Position numbers and translations under genes: made by a program. The notes under the pieces are model-generated. The model searched no databases. It worked only from the letters and a program-made list of their open reading frames with translations, and was not told the DNA's origin. 15,192 nt of DNA from Phycisphaerae bacterium (lineage in GTDB: Bacteria; Planctomycetota; Phycisphaerae; UBA1845; Fen-1342), in contig JAGVEP010000473.1 of NCBI GenBank assembly GCA_020058145.1, positions 1 to 15,192 of the forward strand, written 5' to 3'. Positions 1 through 8,189 of this stretch are shown here, piece after piece. Position 1 is the stretch's first letter. Each line of letters opens with the position of its first letter.

Positions 1-80
1 AGACGACCGCTCCAGGGTTGTGGAATGTGCGGGGCCTGCGTTCCGGGGGCGGCGCTGCGCTGGCCCCCGGCTATTTCAGA

Positions 81-97
81 CCAGCCTTTCAGGCTGG
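81..97. repeat. Short perfect hairpin in left-edge gap
   Basis: CCAGCCT, a 3-nt TTC loop, then AGGCTGG: a 7-bp perfect inverted repeat. It has no T-run on either side, so it is not a standard intrinsic terminator. Apart from this and the hairpin at 211-229, the stretch 1-233 shows no gene I can support. It may be a REP-like intergenic element, but no second copy was found in the window. Confidence 0.35.
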
Positions 98-210
98 ACC
101 GACTTCCCTCAGGCCCATGATCGTCGGACCCACCAGATAGCCACGTAGCCCCTCCCCCCACCCGCTGAAATGTGGGTAATGACAAGCGCGCCAGCGTGGG
201 GTTCCCTGCG

Positions 211-229
211 GAGCGCGAAGCACGCGCTC
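211..229 (-). terminator. Hairpin just after the helicase stop
   Basis: GAGCGCG, loop AAGCA, CGCGCTC: a 7-bp perfect stem that begins 4 nt after the helicase stop codon (236-234, minus strand). The position fits 3'-end formation or mRNA protection. No T-run follows on the minus strand, so the terminator role is only inferred. Confidence 0.35.
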
Positions 230-233
230 GCCC

Positions 234-2252
234 TCACCACGGCCGCTTCGAAACTTCCACCCGGCACTTCGGCAGTGCCGCCAGAAATTGCCGCCCGTAG
301 TTCTTGCTCACCACCCGCGGATCGAGGACCACGACAATCCCGTGGTCGGTCTTGCTGCGAATCAGCCGCCCAAAGCCCTGCCGAAATTTCAGCACCGCCT
401 CCGGAAGCTGGTACTCGTTGAATGGGTTGCCGCCACGTTTCCGCAGCAACTCAATCCGCGCCTCCACGGTCGGCCGGTCGGGAACTGCAAACGGCAGCTT
501 GACGATGATCACGTTCGAGAGGGCCTCGCCGATGACATCGACACCCTGCCAGAAGCTGTCGGTGCCGAAGATCACCGCCCGGGCCGTCTCGCGGAACGCG
601 GCGAGCATCTTCGACCGCGGCAGCGCCTCGCCCTGCACAAGGAAGGTGTAGCCCTCGGCCGCCAGGTCATCGCGCACAAGCTGGGCGACCTCGTTGAGCA
701 TCTTGTAGCTGGTGAACAGCACAAACGCACGGCCCTCGGTCTGCCGCAAGTAATACGTCGTCGCGCGTGCCGCCGCAGCGGTGAATTCGGCGCCAGCCGT
801 CGGCTCCGGCAGCCCCGTCTCAACGTGTACGGTCACCTGCCGCTCAAAATCGAACGGCGAACCGAGCCGTAGCGTGTCGACCGGCGTGCTGGCCCTCTCG
901 CCATCCGTAGGGTCGGCACTGCCCACCGGGTCTTCTTTGCCGCTCGCGCCCAATCCCACCCGCCCCAACAAATACGTGAACCGGTCATCGCCCGCCGTCG
1001 CCAGCGTCGCGCTCGTCAAGACCGCACTCGCCACTCGCGTAAACAGCAGCTCCCGCAGCAGCGGCGCGACATCCAGGGGCGACGCACACACCGCTACACG
1101 CGGCGAGCGCCCGGGTTCGACGTCGATCCAATAGACGTGTTCCGCGTAACTCTGCCCCAGCAGGTCCGTGAGGGTCTGGGCCGTCGCCGCTGCCCGGTCG
1201 AGGTACGAGCCGAGATCGTAACGGTCCTCCTCGCGCGGCAGCGCCTTCTTGAGCCCCTCCAGCGTCTTCGCCACGTTCGCGAGTGCGGGCGACAGCGTGT
1301 TGTCCACCGCCGGTGGCGCCACGAGCCGCCCATTCGCCCGCCCGTGCGTTCGCTGCCAGCCATACAGCCCGTTGAAGAACTGCATACACGCAGCCTGGGC
1401 CGCCAGAACGCACTTCAGGTGCTCCGCGCCGCCGAGCGACGCGAGCAGTCCCTTGCCCGTACGCTCGTTGAACAGGCCGGCGAGCAAGTGCTGCACATTG
1501 CCAGCGGCTACGCTGACCTCAAACTGCCCGACTGCAACCGACTCCAGCGTATGCGCCTCGTCGATGATCGCCAGCTCATAGTCCGGCAGCACGCTGGCCT
1601 GCTCCCGCCGCAGCAACAGGTCCGCGATCAGCAGGGCGTGGTTTACGACCAGCAGGTCGGCCTCGTTCGCACGTCGCCGCGCCTGCTGATAGAAACAGAT
1701 GTCGTACGTCGGACACCGCCGGCCCAGGCAGTTGTTGGCCTCGCTACGGACTTTCTCCCAGAGTTCCCATGGCGGCTGGTCGGGCAGATCACTGAGCGAA
1801 CCGTCTTGCGTGTCGTACGCCCAGTCCTCCACCTGGTGAAGCGCGTCGCGCAACGCCGCGCCGACAAACAGCCCCTTCTGGCGCGTGCTCGCGCCCTTCA
1901 GGCGCCTCAAACTCAGGTAGTTCTGCCGCCCCTTGACGAGTTCGGCCTTGAATTCGACCCCCAGGGCCGCCTGGAGGAACGGCACGTCCTTGTGGATAAG
2001 CTGTTCCTGCAGGGCGATGGTGTGCGTGCTGACCACGACGCGTTTCTTGTTGCGCACGATCTGGTCGATCGCCGGCAGCAGGTAGGCGAAGGTCTTACCG
2101 ATGCCGGTGCCCGCCTCGATCGCGAGATGCCGCCGTCCCTCGAACGCCGCCGCGACCGCCACGGCCATTTCCCGCTGCTGCGGGCGCAGTTCATAGCCCG
2201 GCAGGCGCAGCGCGACGCACCCGTCGGGCGCCAGCCAATCCGTGACGAGCAC
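234..2252 (-). CDS. dinG: DinG/Rad3-type (XPD-like) ATP-dependent DNA helicase
   Basis: SF2 helicase of the DinG/YoaA family, expected to unwind DNA 5'-to-3' in repair and in resolving R-loops or forks (family knowledge). Start chosen at GTG 2252: a perfect AGGAGG lies 6 nt upstream, whereas the longer frame begins only at a TTG (2279) without a ribosome site. This gives 672 aa. Visible motifs, numbered from the GTG: Walker A AGTGIGKT at 47-54, DEAH at 231-234, motif VI QGFGRLIR at 625-632. The Fe-S region has C175-x4-C180-x5-C186, the spacing of three E. coli DinG cluster cysteines. The position of the first cluster cysteine, after KGRQNYL, is Ser114 (codon AGT). There is no N-terminal exonuclease domain. 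The upstream same-strand gene ends 146 bp away, so co-transcription is possible but not shown. Confidence 0.93.
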   Translation of the reverse strand: MLVTDWLAPDGCVALRLPGYELRPQQREMAVAVAAAFEGRRHLAIEAGTGIGKTFAYLLPAIDQIVRNKKRVVVSTHTIALQEQLIHKDVPFLQAALGVEFKAELVKGRQNYLSLRRLKGASTRQKGLFVGAALRDALHQVEDWAYDTQDGSLSDLPDQPPWELWEKVRSEANNCLGRRCPTYDICFYQQARRRANEADLLVVNHALLIADLLLRREQASVLPDYELAIIDEAHTLESVAVGQFEVSVAAGNVQHLLAGLFNERTGKGLLASLGGAEHLKCVLAAQAACMQFFNGLYGWQRTHGRANGRLVAPPAVDNTLSPALANVAKTLEGLKKALPREEDRYDLGSYLDRAAATAQTLTDLLGQSYAEHVYWIDVEPGRSPRVAVCASPLDVAPLLRELLFTRVASAVLTSATLATAGDDRFTYLLGRVGLGASGKEDPVGSADPTDGERASTPVDTLRLGSPFDFERQVTVHVETGLPEPTAGAEFTAAAARATTYYLRQTEGRAFVLFTSYKMLNEVAQLVRDDLAAEGYTFLVQGEALPRSKMLAAFRETARAVIFGTDSFWQGVDVIGEALSNVIIVKLPFAVPDRPTVEARIELLRKRGGNPFNEYQLPEAVLKFRQGFGRLIRSKTDHGIVVVLDPRVVSKNYGRQFLAALPKCRVEVSKRPW

Positions 2253-2258
2253 GCGCGG

Positions 2259-2264
2259 CCTCCT
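2259..2264 (-). promoter_or_regulatory. Shine-Dalgarno AGGAGG deciding the helicase start
   Basis: A perfect AGGAGG on the minus strand, 6 nt before GTG 2252. It lies inside the longer TTG-initiated reading frame and is the main reason for preferring the GTG start. Confidence 0.7.
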
Positions 2265-2303
2265 GGGGTCCTGAAGCAAACCGGCCTGATCCAGGCAAGG
2301 GAA

Positions 2304-2327
2304 GCGGCTGACCGTCCGGCCAGCCGC
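2304..2327. repeat. 7-bp inverted repeat between vWA and helicase genes
   Basis: GCGGCTG and CAGCCGC flank a 10-nt loop, in the 146-bp gap between two minus-strand genes. No T-run follows on the minus strand. It could be a weak 3' structure of the vWA-gene transcript or simple GC-rich chance. Confidence 0.3.
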
Positions 2328-2398
2328 CTCTGCTCTTTAGCTCAGGATACTAGAGCCGATTCCACGCTGCCGCCACACGCGGCGGGCACGGAGACCGG

Positions 2399-4603
2399 CT
2401 ACGAACCACTGGGCACCGTTTCGTACACCTCGCCGCCCAGAATCACCAGAACCCGCTCGCCAATCGCAAAGAACTTCTGCAACTCCGGTTTTTCCTCCAA
2501 GAGTTTGAAGTATTCGTCGCTGAACACCTTGACCTGCCGGGGCGTCTGCTGGCCGTCCCAAGCCATGTCCGTCCAGCGGCCGTCGATCATCAGAAACACC
2601 TTGTCGCTCACGTGGCGGATCACCGGCTGTCCCGCTTCGGCCAGTGCCGGCGGCGCGACCGCCGCGTCCTGTTGCTTAGCCAAGTCGCGGGCCGCCTCAA
2701 CAGCTACGGCCCCGCTCTTCGCTGGCTCACTACCCCGACTACCCATCACTTGCCTGGCGGCCTCCAGCTTCTTTTCCTCCTTTTCGCCGGGCTGCCGAAT
2801 CCGCTCGCGCAACCGCTCCTCGATGTACGTCGGCCGACCTCCGCCGCCCGTATGCACGTTTTCTTCGAGGATCAACGCGGACGTGTAGGGCGTCACAATC
2901 CCGTAGCGCTTCGCCAGCCGCACGACCTCATCCACCAACTCCCTGTTTGAGCCGTGCAGCCGGATTTGGTCGAGCAGGTAGGCCACCTTGCGGTTGGCCC
3001 ACAGCCGCGGCAGAAAATCGCTGCCCGCCTGCTGTGCCGGAAACACGACTTGTCGTTCGATCGTCTTGGTACGCCCCGCGACGAGCCCTTCGAGGCGGAC
3101 CGTCGCCGTGCCCGAGCCGTCAAACCGGCCCATCACGACGAGATCGTTGCCGCGGAACAGGTCCGGTAGCTCCTGCGGGTACACATCGAACGCCCGCACG
3201 CCTTCGAGCCGCAGCCGCAAATCGGTCATGACCGGGCTGGAGAGCCGCTGCACGAACGCACTCAGCTTGAGTTCCAGATCCTCGTTTTCGGTGCAGTAGT
3301 CGCGAAAGCCGCGCGTGGCCTCGGCGAGCTTGTCCAGCAGGTGCGTATTCACATCCGAGCCGACGCCCAGAACGTGGATACGCGCCTGTCGTCGGTTCTT
3401 CTGCAGCACGCGGGTGCGAATCTGATCGACGTCGGTGACGCCGACGGTCGGTTGGCCGTCAGTCATGAAGACGACCAAGTAGACGCGCCCGTCGTCCGAC
3501 GGTGCGTCCTGTACCGCCGCGCTGAGAGCACCGTCGATGTTCGTACCGCCCAGGGCACGCAGCTCGTCCACGTAGCGCAACGCCGCCGCCCGCACGTCGC
3601 CCGCCGCGGGTACCAGGCTGTCGCGGAACGGGTGTACTTCGGAGCTGAAGGCGTAGATATTGAAGCGGTCGGCCGGGTTCAGGCTGTTCAGACAGAATCG
3701 CAGCGCCCGCCGGGTCTGCTCGATCTTCGGACCGGTCATGCTGCCCGAGGTATCGACGACAAAGGCGATGTCTTTCGGCTGCGTTTCCGCGTCCGGCGCA
3801 TCGATGCGCGGGCTGAGGCGCAGGCAGAACGTGCCGGGCTCACCCGGCGCGTGATAAGTCAGCAGGCTCAGCCCGATCGCGTCCGTGCTCCGCTGGTAGT
3901 ACAGCAGGAAATCGCGGTCCGGCAGCACGCGCACAGCCTCATGGCTGACCGTCGCCTCGTGCTCGCCGTGGCGGCTGATCGCGCACTCGTGCGACGGGCT
4001 GAACACCGCGGCCAGCGGCGCGGTGCTGCGCAGCTTCACGTTGACCGCCAGTTGCTCAAGTGCTCCGCTGCCGCCGGGCTCGCCCCGCAGCGGGTGACGA
4101 AACAACCCGAGCCCGTCTTGCTCCGCCAGCGTCTGCGAATACTGCAAACGCACGTCGACCACGCCGCTCGGCGGAATGGGAAAGATGCGTGCGCGGAACA
4201 GCCGGGTACCAAGGTACTCCAGCAAACCGGGATCACGCGACCGCCGCACGATGTCCTCGTAGGTCTGCCGCGCGGCGTTGGCGTCGAGCACCTCGCCGTG
4301 GAGGGTCTTTCCGCCGACGGTCATGCTGAAATCACCAACCGCCACGTCGTCGGGCAGCGGGATGATGTACGTCCCTTCAAGTTGCACGTTCAGCGGGTTC
4401 CGGAAGCTCTGCTCGACCGTCACGACCGCCACGCCGTCCGTGATTTCCGCGCCGACCCGCAGCGCCCGAAGCACCAGGGTGGTGGAACCCGGCCCTGGCC
4501 GGGGCGGCATGAACGGCGGGTCGATAATGACCCGGCCCTGCGCCCATAAACCCGGTACCAGCGCCCCGACGACCGCCAACGCCACACCGCACGACCGTGA
4601 CAT
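2399..4603 (-). CDS. Secreted VIT + von Willebrand A domain protein
   Basis: A 734-aa exported protein combining a vault/inter-alpha-trypsin (VIT) domain with a vWA domain, an architecture known from inter-alpha-trypsin inhibitor heavy chains and common in planctomycetes. A signal peptide is visible: hydrophobic ALAVVGALVPGLW, with probable cleavage after AQ at about residue 22. The VIT domain covers about 40-165 (EQSFRNP, LEGTYIIPLP, ARQTYEDI). The vWA domain covers about 278-455 with a complete MIDAS: D284-x-S286-x-S288, T354 in GGTNID, and D382 in MTDG, so metal-dependent adhesion is plausible. A charged Lys/Glu and Ala-rich linker (600-655) precedes a conserved C-terminal module ending GERVLVILGGEVYE. 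ATG 4603 has AGGGAG 7 nt upstream. It is divergent from the LolA-like gene. Ligand unknown. Confidence 0.9.
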   Translation of the reverse strand: MSRSCGVALAVVGALVPGLWAQGRVIIDPPFMPPRPGPGSTTLVLRALRVGAEITDGVAVVTVEQSFRNPLNVQLEGTYIIPLPDDVAVGDFSMTVGGKTLHGEVLDANAARQTYEDIVRRSRDPGLLEYLGTRLFRARIFPIPPSGVVDVRLQYSQTLAEQDGLGLFRHPLRGEPGGSGALEQLAVNVKLRSTAPLAAVFSPSHECAISRHGEHEATVSHEAVRVLPDRDFLLYYQRSTDAIGLSLLTYHAPGEPGTFCLRLSPRIDAPDAETQPKDIAFVVDTSGSMTGPKIEQTRRALRFCLNSLNPADRFNIYAFSSEVHPFRDSLVPAAGDVRAAALRYVDELRALGGTNIDGALSAAVQDAPSDDGRVYLVVFMTDGQPTVGVTDVDQIRTRVLQKNRRQARIHVLGVGSDVNTHLLDKLAEATRGFRDYCTENEDLELKLSAFVQRLSSPVMTDLRLRLEGVRAFDVYPQELPDLFRGNDLVVMGRFDGSGTATVRLEGLVAGRTKTIERQVVFPAQQAGSDFLPRLWANRKVAYLLDQIRLHGSNRELVDEVVRLAKRYGIVTPYTSALILEENVHTGGGGRPTYIEERLRERIRQPGEKEEKKLEAARQVMGSRGSEPAKSGAVAVEAARDLAKQQDAAVAPPALAEAGQPVIRHVSDKVFLMIDGRWTDMAWDGQQTPRQVKVFSDEYFKLLEEKPELQKFFAIGERVLVILGGEVYETVPSGS

Positions 4604-4610
4604 GCTTGCA

Positions 4611-4616
4611 CTCCCT
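4611..4616 (-). promoter_or_regulatory. Ribosome binding site of the vWA gene
   Basis: AGGGAG on the minus strand, 7 nt before ATG 4603. It supports this start and a signal peptide beginning at that Met. Confidence 0.6.
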
Positions 4617-4699
4617 GAAAAAAGGGCCTGTCTGGAGTCCTACGCAACACGGGGTTAGACGCGCCCGCGGCCGCGGAGTTCCCGGCGCCCGCGTCGTCC

Positions 4700-4728
4700 T
4701 TGTTTGCCGCCCCGCGCGGCGTTACATT
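4700..4728 (+). promoter_or_regulatory. Sigma70-like promoter for the LolA-like gene
   Basis: TTGTTT (4700-4705), a 17-bp spacer, then TACATT (4723-4728). The predicted transcript start near 4735 gives a leader of about 30 nt that contains AGGAGA (4753-4758). It lies in the divergent gap between the vWA gene and the LolA-like gene, and places translation start downstream at ATG 4765. The only other TACATT -10 noticed is at 11471-11476 (minus). Confidence 0.55.
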
Positions 4729-4764
4729 CGCGCCGCAGACGAGTTCTGTCCCAGGAGATTCTCG

Positions 4765-5622
4765 ATGTCCCCATACGGCCAAGCCCGGCCGGCGCCGGCA
4801 CACCATGCCTTGCGTCGCGTTTTGCCGTTGCTCTGCTGCTGCGTGCTCGGCGATCTGACCGTTTTCGCCCAGGAGGAGAAGCCCGCGGGCGAGGACCGCC
4901 TCCCGACCGGCGAGCGCATCATGGACAAGACGCTCCTCGCCCGTGGCGGCAAGGAGGCGTTTGAGAAGCTCGAAAACCGTGTGCAGAAGGGCACGATCGA
5001 GATCGCCGCCGGCCCGCAGAAGGCCAAGGGCAAGATCACCACCCACGCCGCGGCGCCTGACAAGTTCTATCAGTTTCGCGATCTCGGGACCGCAGGAAAA
5101 ATCGAAATCGGCACCGACGGCGAGACGTATTGGAACATCATTGGCGCCAAGGCCACCGTCAAGGAGGGCAATGATCGCGAAGACATGGTGGCCAGCATGG
5201 ATTTCTACAAGGAGATCAACTGGCGTGACCACTTCGAAACGGTCGAATGCCTCGGCAAGGAGACCATCGACGGGCGGTCGTGCTACAAAGTCAGCCTTAC
5301 GTCGAAGACGGGAGACGTCGAGACCCGGTATTTCGATCGCAAGACCGGGCTGCACGTCCGGACCGAGGAGACGAGCCAGGGCGCGCAGGGCGAGGTGAAG
5401 AACGAGACGCGCTACGAAGACTACCGTGAAGTAAACGGCGTGCGGTTTCCCTTCAAGATCATTCAAACGTCTACCGGCGGCGGCCAATCACAGACCGTAA
5501 CCACCGTCTGGGAATCCATCGAAGCCAACGCGGAAATCCCGGACAAGCAGTTCGACTTGCCGGCCGCGGTGAAAACCGCAGCCAAGAAAGCGAGTAAGCC
5601 GGCGCCGGATAAGAAGAAGTAG
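4765..5622 (+). CDS. Secreted LolA-fold-like (outer-membrane-lipoprotein-sorting-like) protein
   Basis: A 285-aa exported protein. ATG 4765 is chosen over an open frame reaching back to 4597 because AGGAGA lies 6 nt upstream, a promoter sits at 4700-4728, and the N-terminus then reads as a signal peptide: HHALRR, a hydrophobic LPLLCCCVLGD core, and a probable cut after VFA (residue 35). The three cysteines do not form a canonical lipobox, so lipidation is doubtful. The mature part is beta-rich and resembles LolA-type proteins: KGTIEI (75-80), KIEIGTDGETYW (112-123), CYKVSL (173-178), and YEDYREVNGVRFPFKI (217-232), a very typical strand-pair signature of these periplasmic families. The C-terminal tail is Lys-rich. 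A role in binding or moving lipids in the periplasm is inferred only. The next gene starts 37 nt downstream. Confidence 0.75.
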   Translation: MSPYGQARPAPAHHALRRVLPLLCCCVLGDLTVFAQEEKPAGEDRLPTGERIMDKTLLARGGKEAFEKLENRVQKGTIEIAAGPQKAKGKITTHAAAPDKFYQFRDLGTAGKIEIGTDGETYWNIIGAKATVKEGNDREDMVASMDFYKEINWRDHFETVECLGKETIDGRSCYKVSLTSKTGDVETRYFDRKTGLHVRTEETSQGAQGEVKNETRYEDYREVNGVRFPFKIIQTSTGGGQSQTVTTVWESIEANAEIPDKQFDLPAAVKTAAKKASKPAPDKKK

Positions 5623-5659
5623 CGCGGTCGCCCCGCGCCAGAGCCGCGAGCGCGCCACT

Positions 5660-7096
5660 ATGTTGCCAGCACGATATCAATGCTACGTCGCCAACCGCCC
5701 GGTGGACGCACCGACCGAGCTCGTCGTCACGAACAAGTACACCGGCGAGCCGGCCACACGCGTCGCGCAGGCCGACCGCGCACTGGTCGAGCAAGCCATC
5801 GCGGCAGCCCAGGCGGCGTTTCCCGCGACCCGCCGTTTGCCGGGCTGCCAGCGCCAGGCCATCCTCCAGCATGTCGTCGCCCGGATCAGCGAGAAATACG
5901 AAGATTTGGCCCGCATCCTGGCGATCGAAGTCGGCAAGCCCATCCGCGATGCCCGCGGCGAGGTCACGCGGCTGATCGACACGTTTCGCATCGCCGCCGA
6001 GGAGGCCGTTCGGATCACGGGCGAATGGCTGCCGCTCGACAACAGCGCCCGCGCCACGGGCTATCAGGCCATCGTGCGTCGTTTTCCCCTGGGCCCTTGC
6101 GGTTTCATTACACCGTTCAACTTCCCGCTCAATCTCATGGCCCACAAGGTCGCCCCGGCGATCGCCACGGGCTGCCCGTGGGTGCTCAAGCCCGCCTCCG
6201 CGACGCCCGTGAGCGCACTACTCCTCGGGGAGTTCCTGGCCGAGACCGATCTGCCGGCCGGCGCTTTCTCGATTCTGCCATGTGCGAGTGCGGACATCGA
6301 GCCGCTGGTCACCGACGAACGCATCAAGTTGCTGAGCTTCACCGGGTCGCCGGAGGTCGGCTGGGGCCTGAAAGCCCGCGCCGGCCAGAAGCGTGTCACG
6401 CTGGAGCTGGGCGGCAATGCGGCGTGCATCGTGGACCAGGACGCCGACCTGGACTACGCGGCCGACCGCATCACGCTCGGGGCGTTCTACCAGTCCGGCC
6501 AAAGCTGCATCAGCGTGCAGCGGGTCGTGGCCCACCGGGACATCTACAACGCGTTGAAAGGCCGGCTCGTGGAGCGGGCGAGCTCGCTCAAGGCCGGCGA
6601 TCCGCTGGATGAGCAGACCTCCCTCGGCCCGCTCATCAGCGCCGCGGACGCCCTCCGCATCGAGCAGTGGGTCAACGAGGCCGTCGCCGCCGGCGCCCGC
6701 GTCCTCTGCGGCGGCCGGCGAAATGGCGCCTTTTACGATCCCACCTACCTGGAAAACGTCGCTCGCCGGCAGAAGATCAGTTGCGTTGAGGCTTTCGGAC
6801 CGGTGGCCACGCTCCAGCCCTTCGACGCGTTCGAGGACGCCGTGCGAATTGCGAACGACAGTGTCTACGGCCTGCAGTGCGGCGTGTTCACGCGCAATCT
6901 GAACCATGCTTTCTACGCCTACGACGAATTGGAGGTCGGCGGCGTCGTCATCAACGACGTGCCCAGCTTTCGCGTGGACAGTATGCCCTATGGCGGCGTG
7001 AAGCACAGCGGCCAAGGTCGCGAAGGCGTCCGCTACGCAATCGAAGAAATGACCGAACGCAAGATCCTCGTGCTCAACCGCCCCGAGGCGCTGTAG
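5660..7096 (+). CDS. NAD(P)-dependent aldehyde dehydrogenase (ALDH21/lactaldehyde-dehydrogenase-like)
   Basis: A full-length ALDH-superfamily enzyme (478 aa) oxidising an aldehyde to an acid with NAD(P)+. The catalytic set is complete: Asn154 in TPFNFPLNL, Lys177 in VLKPAS, FTGS at 227-230, Glu249 in LELGGN, nucleophile Cys283 in QSGQSC, and Glu377 in EAFGPV. Long stretches such as MAHKVAPAIATGCP, INDVPSFRVD and GREGVRYAIEEMTE are, from memory, most like the ALDH family 21 / lactaldehyde and GapN-like group rather than betaine or succinate-semialdehyde enzymes. The true substrate cannot be read from sequence. No strong Shine-Dalgarno precedes ATG 5660. It follows the LolA-like gene by 37 nt and is followed by a hairpin-rich gap. 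Confidence 0.92.
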   Translation: MLPARYQCYVANRPVDAPTELVVTNKYTGEPATRVAQADRALVEQAIAAAQAAFPATRRLPGCQRQAILQHVVARISEKYEDLARILAIEVGKPIRDARGEVTRLIDTFRIAAEEAVRITGEWLPLDNSARATGYQAIVRRFPLGPCGFITPFNFPLNLMAHKVAPAIATGCPWVLKPASATPVSALLLGEFLAETDLPAGAFSILPCASADIEPLVTDERIKLLSFTGSPEVGWGLKARAGQKRVTLELGGNAACIVDQDADLDYAADRITLGAFYQSGQSCISVQRVVAHRDIYNALKGRLVERASSLKAGDPLDEQTSLGPLISAADALRIEQWVNEAVAAGARVLCGGRRNGAFYDPTYLENVARRQKISCVEAFGPVATLQPFDAFEDAVRIANDSVYGLQCGVFTRNLNHAFYAYDELEVGGVVINDVPSFRVDSMPYGGVKHSGQGREGVRYAIEEMTERKILVLNRPEAL

Positions 7097-7144
7097 CGGC
7101 CGGGCTCTTTACCGGCCGTAGCGGCCCGCGCCCCCGCGTGGCCG
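7092..7144. repeat. Two GCGGCC-type hairpin units after the ALDH gene
   Basis: Unit 1 (7092-7118) contains CGGCCGG at 7097-7103 and CCGGCCG at 7112-7118 around an 8-nt loop. It overlaps the ALDH stop codon. Unit 2 (7119-7144) starts with TAGCGGCC, ends GGCCG and pairs CGGCC/GGCCG plus CGCG/CGCG. Both resemble the first half of the 60-bp repeat that follows. Unit 1 could also help end ALDH transcription, but it lacks a proper T-run. Confidence 0.6.
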
Positions 7145-7146
7145 TT

Positions 7147-7266
7147 TGTGGCGACCGGGCTCCGTGCCGGCCGTGAAACACCGGCAAGATGCCGGTGCCA
7201 CAGGAATGTAGCGGCCGACCTCTGTACCGGCCGGATGACACCGGCTATTAGCCGGTGCCACACAGG
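7147..7266. repeat. Two imperfect 60-bp tandem repeats with paired hairpins
   Basis: Copies at 7147-7206 and 7207-7266 are exactly 60 bp each. Each holds a GCGGCCGACC...CCGGCCG half, then a CACCGGC...GCCGGTGCCACA half at the same offset. The second half forms strong hairpins: 7179-7197 (7-bp stem, AAGAT loop) and 7239-7257 (8-bp stem, ATT loop). The loops differ while the stems are kept, which suggests selection on structure. The last copy runs into the ribosome binding site of the next gene. Confidence 0.75.
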
Positions 7267-7268
7267 AG
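7264..7268 (+). promoter_or_regulatory. Ribosome binding site inside the repeat end
   Basis: AGGAG, 5 nt before ATG 7274. It rules out the longer open frame back to 7148, which would translate the hairpin repeats. Confidence 0.6.
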
Positions 7269-7273
7269 TGTCA

Positions 7274-8161
7274 ATGTCAGCCCCCCTACCAACCGTCGGC
7301 TTCATCGGCCTCGGCATCATGGGTTGTCCGATGGCCGGGCATCTGGCCCGCGCCGGCTACCCGCTCCATGTCCACAGCCGCACGAAGGCCAAGGCTGAGC
7401 CGCTACTCGCCGCGGGTGCGACGTGGCATGACACTCCGGCCGAGATCGGCGGCCGGTGCGATGTGCTCATCACCATCGTGACCGACACGCCGGACGTCGA
7501 AGCCGTCCTGTTCGGCCCGCGGGGTGCTGCACAGACCCTCCCCCACGGTGCGACGGTGATCGACATGAGCACCATCAGCCCCGCCGCGACCCGCGATTTC
7601 GCGCAGCGCCTCGCCGAGCGCGGCGTGACGCTCCTGGATGCCCCGGTCACCGGCGGCGACGTCGGCGCGCGAAACGCGACGCTGACCATCATGGTCGGTG
7701 GCGATGCCCAGGCGTTTGTCCGCGTCCAGCCGATCCTCGAAAAGCTCGGCAAACGCATCGTCCACGTGGGCGCCAGCGGCAACGGACAGATGTTCAAGGC
7801 GTGCAACCAAATTCTCTGTGCCGTCAACATGATCGCCCTCTGCGAAGCCCTGACACTGGCCCGACAGGCGGGCCTGGACGTCTCACAGGTCATCGAGACC
7901 CTCGCCACCGGCGCGGGCGGGTCGTGGGCCCTCGCCAACCTCGGCCCGAAGATCGCCGCCGGCGACCTCCAGCCGGCGTTCATGATCGAGTTGATTCAGA
8001 AGGACCTCCGCATCGTCCAGGCCGCGGCCCAGCACTTGCGCATCCCGCTGCCCGGCACCGCCCTGGCCCAGCAGCTCTTCCGCGGCGTCGAGGCCGAACC
8101 CGGCGGCGGCAAGCTCGGGACGCAGGGTATGATCCGGGCGTTTGAAAAGCTCACCGGCTAA
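7274..8161 (+). CDS. Beta-hydroxyacid dehydrogenase (3-hydroxyisobutyrate / tartronate-semialdehyde reductase family)
   Basis: A 295-aa NAD(P)-dependent dehydrogenase interconverting a beta-hydroxyacid and its semialdehyde. The Rossmann motif is GLGIMG at 12-17. SRT after the second strand (35-37) suggests NADP(H) preference, which is a weak inference. The substrate signature DAPVTGG lies at 122-128 and catalytic Lys175 in GNGQMFKACN, where the family usually has KxxNN and this protein has KACNQ. Length is normal for GarR/MmsB-type enzymes. The substrate could be tartronate semialdehyde, 3-hydroxyisobutyrate or succinic semialdehyde, and sequence alone does not decide. ATG 7274 is supported by AGGAG. 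The gene lies 28 nt upstream of larC, probably in one operon. Confidence 0.9.
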   Translation: MSAPLPTVGFIGLGIMGCPMAGHLARAGYPLHVHSRTKAKAEPLLAAGATWHDTPAEIGGRCDVLITIVTDTPDVEAVLFGPRGAAQTLPHGATVIDMSTISPAATRDFAQRLAERGVTLLDAPVTGGDVGARNATLTIMVGGDAQAFVRVQPILEKLGKRIVHVGASGNGQMFKACNQILCAVNMIALCEALTLARQAGLDVSQVIETLATGAGGSWALANLGPKIAAGDLQPAFMIELIQKDLRIVQAAAQHLRIPLPGTALAQQLFRGVEAEPGGGKLGTQGMIRAFEKLTG

Positions 8162-8189
8162 CCAAATCGACCGAGTCTCAGGAGCGCCC

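Noticed and set aside
1137..2888. 583-aa plus-strand open frame
   Set aside because: It lies antisense to the helicase and runs across its start into the vWA gene. Its product is Arg/Gln/Val-rich without domains, as expected for a GC-driven shadow frame.
3341..4549. 402-aa plus-strand open frame
   Set aside because: Fully antisense to the vWA protein, which has a complete domain set. No motif or ribosome site supports it.
4597..4764. N-terminal extension of the LolA-like gene
   Set aside because: It would overlap the divergent vWA start and the promoter at 4700-4728. ATG 4765 has a ribosome site and is followed by a signal peptide.
6218..7015. 265-aa minus-strand open frame
   Set aside because: Antisense to the aldehyde dehydrogenase, which has all catalytic residues.
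7092..7266. CRISPR array
   Set aside because: Units are imperfect, hairpin-based and directly adjoining, without constant repeats and unique spacers. No cas genes are present.
7148..7273. N-terminal extension of the hydroxyacid dehydrogenase
   Set aside because: It would translate the hairpin repeats. The Rossmann strand begins right after ATG 7274, which has a ribosome site.
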